The notes under the pieces: model-generated
What the model saw: only the letters and a program-made list of their open reading frames with translations
What the model was told of the DNA's origin: nothing
Database searches by the model: none
Made by a program: the position numbers and the translations under genes
In this document: positions 45,523 to 49,959 of the stretch, in pieces
How the letters are laid out: each line of letters begins with the position of its first letter
Numbering within the stretch: position 1 is the first letter of the stretch
From: Sphingomonadales bacterium
Lineage (GTDB): Bacteria; Pseudomonadota; Alphaproteobacteria; Sphingomonadales; Sphingomonadaceae
Length of the DNA stretch: 49,959 bases
NCBI GenBank assembly: GCA_014763545.1
Contig: JACXVD010000012.1
Location: 1-49,959, forward strand
Direction of reading: 5' to 3'

Positions 45523-46395
45523 ATGGCGCAGGGCTGGCATATTGGGGTGATCGGCGGCTCGGGAATTTACCAGTCGGCACCGCTCGAAAACGTGCAGGAG
45601 ATCGAGGTGTCCTCGCCCTTCGGCGAACCGTCGGGCGCGGTGACCACCGGCTGGCTCGAAGGTGTGCGGTTCAGCTTCATCGCGCGGCACGGCAAGGGGC
45701 ATGAATTGACCCCCTCGGCGGTGAATTACCGCGCGAATATCGACGTGTTGAAACGCTGCGGGGTGACCGACCTCCTGGCGCTCTCTGCCATCGGCTCGCT
45801 GCGCGAGGAGATGGCACCGGGGCACTTCGTCGCCGTCGACCAGTTGATCGACCGCACCATGGGACGGGAGCGGAGTTTCTTCGGTCCGGGCTGCGTCGCG
45901 CATGTCTCGCTGGCGGACCCGGTGTGCCCGCGCCTGTCCGGCGCGGCCGCCGACGCGGCGGAAAAGGCAGGCGTCAAAGTGCACCGCGGGGGCACCTATG
46001 TCGCGATCGAGGGGCCGCAGTTCTCGACCCGCGCGGAAAGCCACATGTATCGCCAGTGGGGCGCCGACGTGATCGGGATGACCGCCATGCCCGAGGCACG
46101 CCTCGCCCGCGAGGCCGAACTGCCTTACGCCCTGCTGGCGATGGTGACCGACTATGATTGCTGGCGTGAGGAGGATAAGGGCGTCGAGGCAGCCGATGTG
46201 TTTGCCGTCGTCGCCGCCAATGCCCGCGTCGCGCTCGAAACTTTGCGCCATTTCGCGGCATCGTTGCCAGCCGAACGCAGCCCCAGCCCGATCGACCATG
46301 CGCTCGACGGTGCTTTCGCCACTGCCCCGGCGCACCGCGACCCGCAACTGCTCGCCCGGCTCGATGCGGTGGCGGGCAGGGCACTAGGCCGATAG
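45523..46395 (+). CDS. mtnP: S-methyl-5'-thioadenosine phosphorylase
   Basis: A 290-residue nucleoside phosphorylase that splits methylthioadenosine to adenine and 5-methylthioribose-1-phosphate in methionine salvage. Features are the N-terminal IGVIGGSGIYQ, phosphate-binding FIARHGKGHELTPSAVNYRA, and the MTAP-type IGMTAMPEARLAREAELPYA followed by VTDYDCWR. That last segment favours MTA over purine nucleoside specificity. Length is normal. GGAG precedes ATG by about eight bases. The rest of the salvage pathway is not in the window. Confidence 0.92.
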   Translation: MAQGWHIGVIGGSGIYQSAPLENVQEIEVSSPFGEPSGAVTTGWLEGVRFSFIARHGKGHELTPSAVNYRANIDVLKRCGVTDLLALSAIGSLREEMAPGHFVAVDQLIDRTMGRERSFFGPGCVAHVSLADPVCPRLSGAAADAAEKAGVKVHRGGTYVAIEGPQFSTRAESHMYRQWGADVIGMTAMPEARLAREAELPYALLAMVTDYDCWREEDKGVEAADVFAVVAANARVALETLRHFAASLPAERSPSPIDHALDGAFATAPAHRDPQLLARLDAVAGRALGR

Positions 46396-46451
46396 TCGCA
46401 AGCGCGCGGTGCCCCCTTGCCTTGCCCACCGGTTTCACTAGAAATCACCCG

Positions 46452-46940
46452 ATGGATGAGGATGGGACGCCTACGGGGACACTGGCAGATTTTCTGCCCT
46501 ATTTGCTTTCGATTACATCGAACGCGGTCAGCTGCCGCATTGCCGGGGAGTATCGCAGTCGTTTCGGGCTGAAAGTCACCGAATGGCGGGTGATGGCGGT
46601 GCTGGGCGATTCCGGCGCGCTGACCCAGCGTGACCTGACCTCGCAGACGCTGATGGACAAGGTCGCGGTCAACCGGGCCTGCAAGGTGCTGGAAGAACGG
46701 GGGCTGGTCGCGCGGATTCCCAACGAACAGGATGGTCGCTCGCACCACCTCGAGCTCACCGAGGAAGGGCGCGAGATGCACGGCCGGATCATGCCGCTGG
46801 CGCGCGAGATGGAACGCCAGCTGTTCACACCCTTCACCAAGGAAGAACAGGCGACCTTCCGCAACCTCCTCGCCCGCGTGCGCGAGCAGGTTGGCGAGAT
46901 CGACGCCGAGGCCGCCGACAGCCAGCTCGGGCCGATCTGA
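46452..46940 (+). CDS. MarR family transcriptional regulator
   Basis: A 162-residue winged-helix regulator of the MarR family. The DNA-binding part has LKVTEWRVMAVLGDSGALTQRDLTSQTLMDKVAVNRACKVLEERGLVARIPNEQDGRSHHLELTEEG, with the recognition helix near VAVNRACKVLE and the wing DGRSHHLELT. N- and C-terminal helices would give the dimer interface. It lies 56 bases after mtnP on the same strand and may be coexpressed with it. The ligand and targets are unknown; divergent or neighbouring genes are the first candidates. Confidence 0.92.
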   Translation: MDEDGTPTGTLADFLPYLLSITSNAVSCRIAGEYRSRFGLKVTEWRVMAVLGDSGALTQRDLTSQTLMDKVAVNRACKVLEERGLVARIPNEQDGRSHHLELTEEGREMHGRIMPLAREMERQLFTPFTKEEQATFRNLLARVREQVGEIDAEAADSQLGPI

Positions 46941-46957
46941 CTTCCAGGCAGGGTATG

Positions 46958-46995
46958 AAAAAGGGCCGGATCGTTGGTGACGATCCGGCCCTTTT
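46958..46995. terminator. Bidirectional terminator between MarR and tadC
   Basis: A 12-bp perfect stem GGGCCGGATCGT / ACGATCCGGCCC with a five-base loop is flanked by AAAAA and TTTT. It lies between convergent genes and serves both strands. Confidence 0.92.
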
Positions 46996-47027
46996 CTCTT
47001 GCCCCCCGCGCTTGCGCGGCAGGCCCG

Positions 47028-48026
47028 TTACTGGCCGGGCTTGGCCGCGAAAGCGTCGCTGATCGAACAGGCCGCCGGGCCGAGAATGACGATGAACAGC
47101 ACCGGCAGGATGAACAGGATCAGCGGCACGGTCATGATCGCCGGCAGACGCGCAGCCTTTTCTTCCGCGCGCATCATGCGCTCGTTACGGAATTCGGCGG
47201 ACAGCACGCGCAGCGCCGATGCCAGCGGCGTACCGTAGCGTTCGGTCTGGATCATGGTCGTCACCACACCCTTCACCGCCTCCAGATTGACGCGGTAGGC
47301 GAGGTTGTTGAACGCCAGCCGCCGTTCGGTGAGGAAGGACAGCTCGATCGCGGTCAGGGCGAATTCGTCGCCCAGTTCGGGATAGGCGCGGCCCAGTTCC
47401 TTGGCTACACGGTTGAAGGCCGCGTCCACGGTCAGGCCCGCTTCCGCGCAGATCACGAGCAGGTCGAGCGCGTCGGGCAGGCCCTTGCGGATCGCGTCGG
47501 TGCGCTTGCTGGCGATATTCTTGAGGTAGATTTCCGGACCCTTGTAGCCGACGAAGATCAGGGCAGCCATCGCGAAGACGCGCTTCATCTGCCAGTCCGG
47601 GAAATACTGGACGACATAGAGCATCAGGAAGCCGAACACGCCCAGCACGACCGGCGCAATCAGGCGCGCACCGATGATGAGAACGGCCAGTTCCTTGTTG
47701 CGGAAACCCGCCCAGGCGAGCTTCTGCTGGATCACTTCGAGCTGGCTTTGCTGGAGCACCTTCATGCTCGCCAGCGTGTCCTTGACCTTTTCGGTCTGCT
47801 CGGTCTTGCGGACCAGGCTCTGGCGCTTCTTCGCGCTGGCCTTGACGATGCCGGCTTTCAGCTCTTCGCGGCGGTCGTTCAGCGACTTGACCCGCTTGGC
47901 CATCGGATCCTTGACCGTGACCGCGGCATAGATCGCCATCATCACCGCCAGTGCAGCGACCCCGGCAAGGATCGTGCCGACCATGATGACGTCGAAGCCG
48001 AGGAGGGTAGGGCCGTGAGTATTCAT
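47028..48026 (-). CDS. tadC: Tad pilus assembly inner-membrane protein TadC
   Basis: A 332-residue type II secretion F-domain protein, one of two platform proteins in the Tad (Flp) pilus assembly system. It has an N-terminal helix (about 12-36), a basic cytoplasmic stretch, then helices near 110-160 and a C-terminal pair. The T2SSF core has GLPDALDLLVICAEAGLTVDAAFNRVAKELG and GTPLASALRVLSAEFRNERM. It is the last gene of the Tad group in this window, 16 bases after the tadB stop, and a bidirectional terminator follows. Confidence 0.93.
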   Translation of the reverse strand: MNTHGPTLLGFDVIMVGTILAGVAALAVMMAIYAAVTVKDPMAKRVKSLNDRREELKAGIVKASAKKRQSLVRKTEQTEKVKDTLASMKVLQQSQLEVIQQKLAWAGFRNKELAVLIIGARLIAPVVLGVFGFLMLYVVQYFPDWQMKRVFAMAALIFVGYKGPEIYLKNIASKRTDAIRKGLPDALDLLVICAEAGLTVDAAFNRVAKELGRAYPELGDEFALTAIELSFLTERRLAFNNLAYRVNLEAVKGVVTTMIQTERYGTPLASALRVLSAEFRNERMMRAEEKAARLPAIMTVPLILFILPVLFIVILGPAACSISDAFAAKPGQ

Positions 48027-48042
48027 GTTGTGCCGTCCCCGC

Positions 48043-49017
48043 TCAGATCTCGAAGCTGACCATCTTGGCCATGATGAAGGCGCCGATCGACATCCACACC
48101 AGACCGCCCAGACCGGCGACGATCAGTCGATCTTCGGTGAAGAAGCCGCCGATGTAGCTCGGGTTGATCCAGTAGATCATGCCGAACACGATGAAGGGCA
48201 GGGCGCCGACGATATAGGCCGAAGCCTTGGATTCCGAACTCATCGCCTTGATCTTCAGCTTCATCTGCGACCGCTTGCGCAGCACGTCGGCGAGGTTCGA
48301 CAGCGTTTCCGCCAAATTGCCGCCCGTTTCGCGCTGGATCGCGAGAGTGATGCAGAAGAAGTTGAATTCCGGAATGCCGAGCTTGTCGGCGGTTTCCTGC
48401 AGGCCTTCTTCCATCGTCTTGCCGATCTTGATCCGCTCCACGATGGCCTTGAATTCCTGGCCGACGGGGCCGGGGATTTCCTGCGCGACGACCTGCAAGG
48501 TCTCGGTCACCGGAAGGCCCGAGCGCAGGCCGCGAACCAGCAGCTCGATCGCGTCGGGAAACTTGCCGTTGAACTGGTTGGTCCGCTTGGAGATGGCAAA
48601 GCCGACCACCATGTGCGGGATGCCGGCGCCGGCGACCAGGCCGAAGCCCAGCGACAGCAGCAGCGCACCCGATTTGAGGAACATGATCACCATCACCGCC
48701 ACGGCGATGCCGAGCGACGCGTAGAAATACTGCGTCAGCGTCCAGGTCTTGCCGGTGCGGGTCAGGCGCATCTGCAGCGCCTCGATCCGGGAGCCCGAAC
48801 CTGCAACCTTGTACGCCTTGGGCTTGCGCGCGGCGATCGCCTTCTTGAGCTGGCTTTCGACCTTGGTGTCGGTGCTTTCGGAATGGCGATAGCGCACCGC
48901 CTGCAGGCGGCGGGCGCTTTCCTTGGCCGCCGACGGGCCGCTGAGCAGCGTGTAGCCCAGCACCATCAGCGCCATGAGGCCACCGCCGAACAGCAGGAGC
49001 TGAAGAATGCTACCCAT
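48043..49017 (-). CDS. tadB: Tad pilus assembly inner-membrane protein TadB
   Basis: A 324-residue T2SSF-domain platform protein of the Tad pilus. An N-terminal helix (about 5-25) and a pair near 95-140 precede the core NGKFPDAIELLVRGLRSGLPVTETL and GIPEFNFFCITLAIQRETGGNLAE. A C-terminal helix pair follows. I chose ATG 49017, which has AGGA seven bases upstream, over a TTG two codons earlier. It follows the cpaE-type gene with 77 bases between, where cpaF is often found in other Tad clusters. Confidence 0.93.
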   Translation of the reverse strand: MGSILQLLLFGGGLMALMVLGYTLLSGPSAAKESARRLQAVRYRHSESTDTKVESQLKKAIAARKPKAYKVAGSGSRIEALQMRLTRTGKTWTLTQYFYASLGIAVAVMVIMFLKSGALLLSLGFGLVAGAGIPHMVVGFAISKRTNQFNGKFPDAIELLVRGLRSGLPVTETLQVVAQEIPGPVGQEFKAIVERIKIGKTMEEGLQETADKLGIPEFNFFCITLAIQRETGGNLAETLSNLADVLRKRSQMKLKIKAMSSESKASAYIVGALPFIVFGMIYWINPSYIGGFFTEDRLIVAGLGGLVWMSIGAFIMAKMVSFEI

Positions 49018-49094
49018 GCCCAAATCCTACCCTTCCTGCCGCATTCCGTATCCGCGCCAGCCATGCAGGCGGCGCGGATGGGATGTGGCGCGCC

Positions 49095-49959
49095 TTATTC
49101 TGCCGGTTCCCGTGCGGGGGCCGGCTTGCCCTTTTCCTTCTTCGCCAGCAGCGACTTGAGGTCGAAGCTGGAGAGGAGCGATTTCTTGGCCATGTCCTCA
49201 CCGGGCTTGGCCTCTTCATCGCTGGCGCCCATGATGCGTTCGGCCAGCTGCCGGATTGCCTGGCTCGCCTTGCTCGAACGCGTTGCGTCGGCAAAGGTCT
49301 GGCCCAGCTTGGCCGCGTTGGTCGACGCTTTCAGGTCGTAAGGCACGGTGATGTCGATCTTGCGTTCGATCGAGGCTTCGAAATCGGCCTTGCTGATCTC
49401 GGCAACACCCGACTGCACCTTGTTGGCGACGATGATCGGCTGCGCATGCGCAGCGTTGCTCTTGAGCCACGACAGGATGCGGATCGTGTCGCGGGCAGAG
49501 GCCAGCGTCATCTCGGTTGCCAGCACCACCACGTTCACTTCCGCCAGCAAGTGGGGGAAGTTGATCAGCATGTTGCGCGGCAGGTCGATCACCGTCATCT
49601 CGAAGGCGTGACGGAACTCCTCCTCCAGCTGGATGAAGGCAGAGCCGTCGGTCATCAGCGGGGCATTGATCGGAGCTTCCGCCGACAGGATCGCGAGATT
49701 GTCGTTCGCGCGGATCATGGCGCGTTCGATGAACAATCCGTCGATACGGCTGGGGTTGTCGATCGCGTCGGTCAGCCCGCGGCCCGGTTCAAGGTCCAGC
49801 ACCAGCGCGCCGGTCCCGAAGTGGACATCGAGGTCGAGCAGCGCGGTCGGCAGCTTGTGGTCGGCGCTGAACAGCCAGGCGAGCGAGGTCGCCAGGGTCG
49901 AAGCACCCACACCGCCGCGCGTCCCCACCACCGCAGTGGCGATGTGGCGCTTGGCGGCA
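49095..49959 (-). CDS. cpaE: CpaE/TadZ-type pilus assembly ATPase, 5' truncated by window
   Basis: The C-terminal 288 or so residues of a CpaE/TadZ MinD-like ATPase that positions the Tad pilus assembly site at the pole. The deviant Walker A is VGTRGGVGAST, with Arg where MinD proteins have Lys, as in CpaE proteins. DLDVHFGTG and the ATEMTLASARDTIRIL segment follow. The C-terminal 50 residues are lysine- and alanine-rich with SLLSSFDLKSLLAKKEKGKP. The reading frame continues past the right edge, so the N-terminal receiver-like domain is outside. Confidence 0.9.
   Translation of the reverse strand, partial: AAKRHIATAVVGTRGGVGASTLATSLAWLFSADHKLPTALLDLDVHFGTGALVLDLEPGRGLTDAIDNPSRIDGLFIERAMIRANDNLAILSAEAPINAPLMTDGSAFIQLEEEFRHAFEMTVIDLPRNMLINFPHLLAEVNVVVLATEMTLASARDTIRILSWLKSNAAHAQPIIVANKVQSGVAEISKADFEASIERKIDITVPYDLKASTNAAKLGQTFADATRSSKASQAIRQLAERIMGASDEEAKPGEDMAKKSLLSSFDLKSLLAKKEKGKPAPAREPAE

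Overview
The window is a dense, high-GC chromosomal segment that most resembles an alphaproteobacterium of the Sphingomonadales, probably Erythrobacteraceae. The grounds are three TonB-dependent receptors, TPR-sulfotransferase and TPR-dioxygenase proteins next to a receptor, an ATP12-type chaperone, an Mla system without MlaC, a Tad pilus cluster with a CpaE-type ATPase, and gene pairs joined by ATGA or GTGA overlaps. This placement is inference; no rRNA gene or other decisive marker is present. I see no insertion sequence, prophage, integrase, CRISPR array, tRNA or rRNA.

Layout. 1-3225 (+): the 3' part of a TauE/SafE permease, a TIGR02186 membrane protein and a HerA-like ATPase. 3283-8488 (-): a MATE transporter, queE and valS. 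8568-12106 (+): a four-gene Mla-type lipid transport operon with a STAS domain fused to the permease. 12135-15984 (-): a six-gene run (crcB, RluA-type synthase, PaiB-like protein, HAD phosphatase, small membrane protein, ATP12 chaperone) in which every junction overlaps. 16201-21901 (+): rpsU, a membrane-anchored FKBP, then gatC-gatA, an Imm31-like small protein, an acyltransferase and gatB.

21981-30144 (-): a small beta-rich protein, a double-domain M16 peptidase, a TonB receptor and a penicillin-acylase-family Ntn hydrolase. 30437-33013 (+): clpB behind a probable heat-shock promoter. 33121-44388 (mostly -): a receptor, two small secreted proteins, a TPR-sulfotransferase, a TPR-2OG/Fe(II) oxygenase and another receptor. 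44699-46940 (+): an SDR dehydrogenase, a methylthioadenosine phosphorylase and a MarR regulator. 47028-49959 (-): tadC, tadB and the 3' part of cpaE.

The most interesting signals are in 36-45 kb. The two large receptors share a promoter-leader layout: near-identical short blocks at nearly the same distances from ATG, plus a 6-bp/6-loop hairpin beside the Shine-Dalgarno whose stem sequences differ but keep pairing. Downstream of one receptor lie a TPR-oxygenase and a TPR-sulfotransferase that look like a paired peptide- or protein-modifying unit of unknown substrate. Twin palindromes, TGTACCGGTAC, stand between two small secreted-protein genes, and a close variant sits inside one receptor promoter. 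All functional links here are inference from sequence and family knowledge; no search was run.
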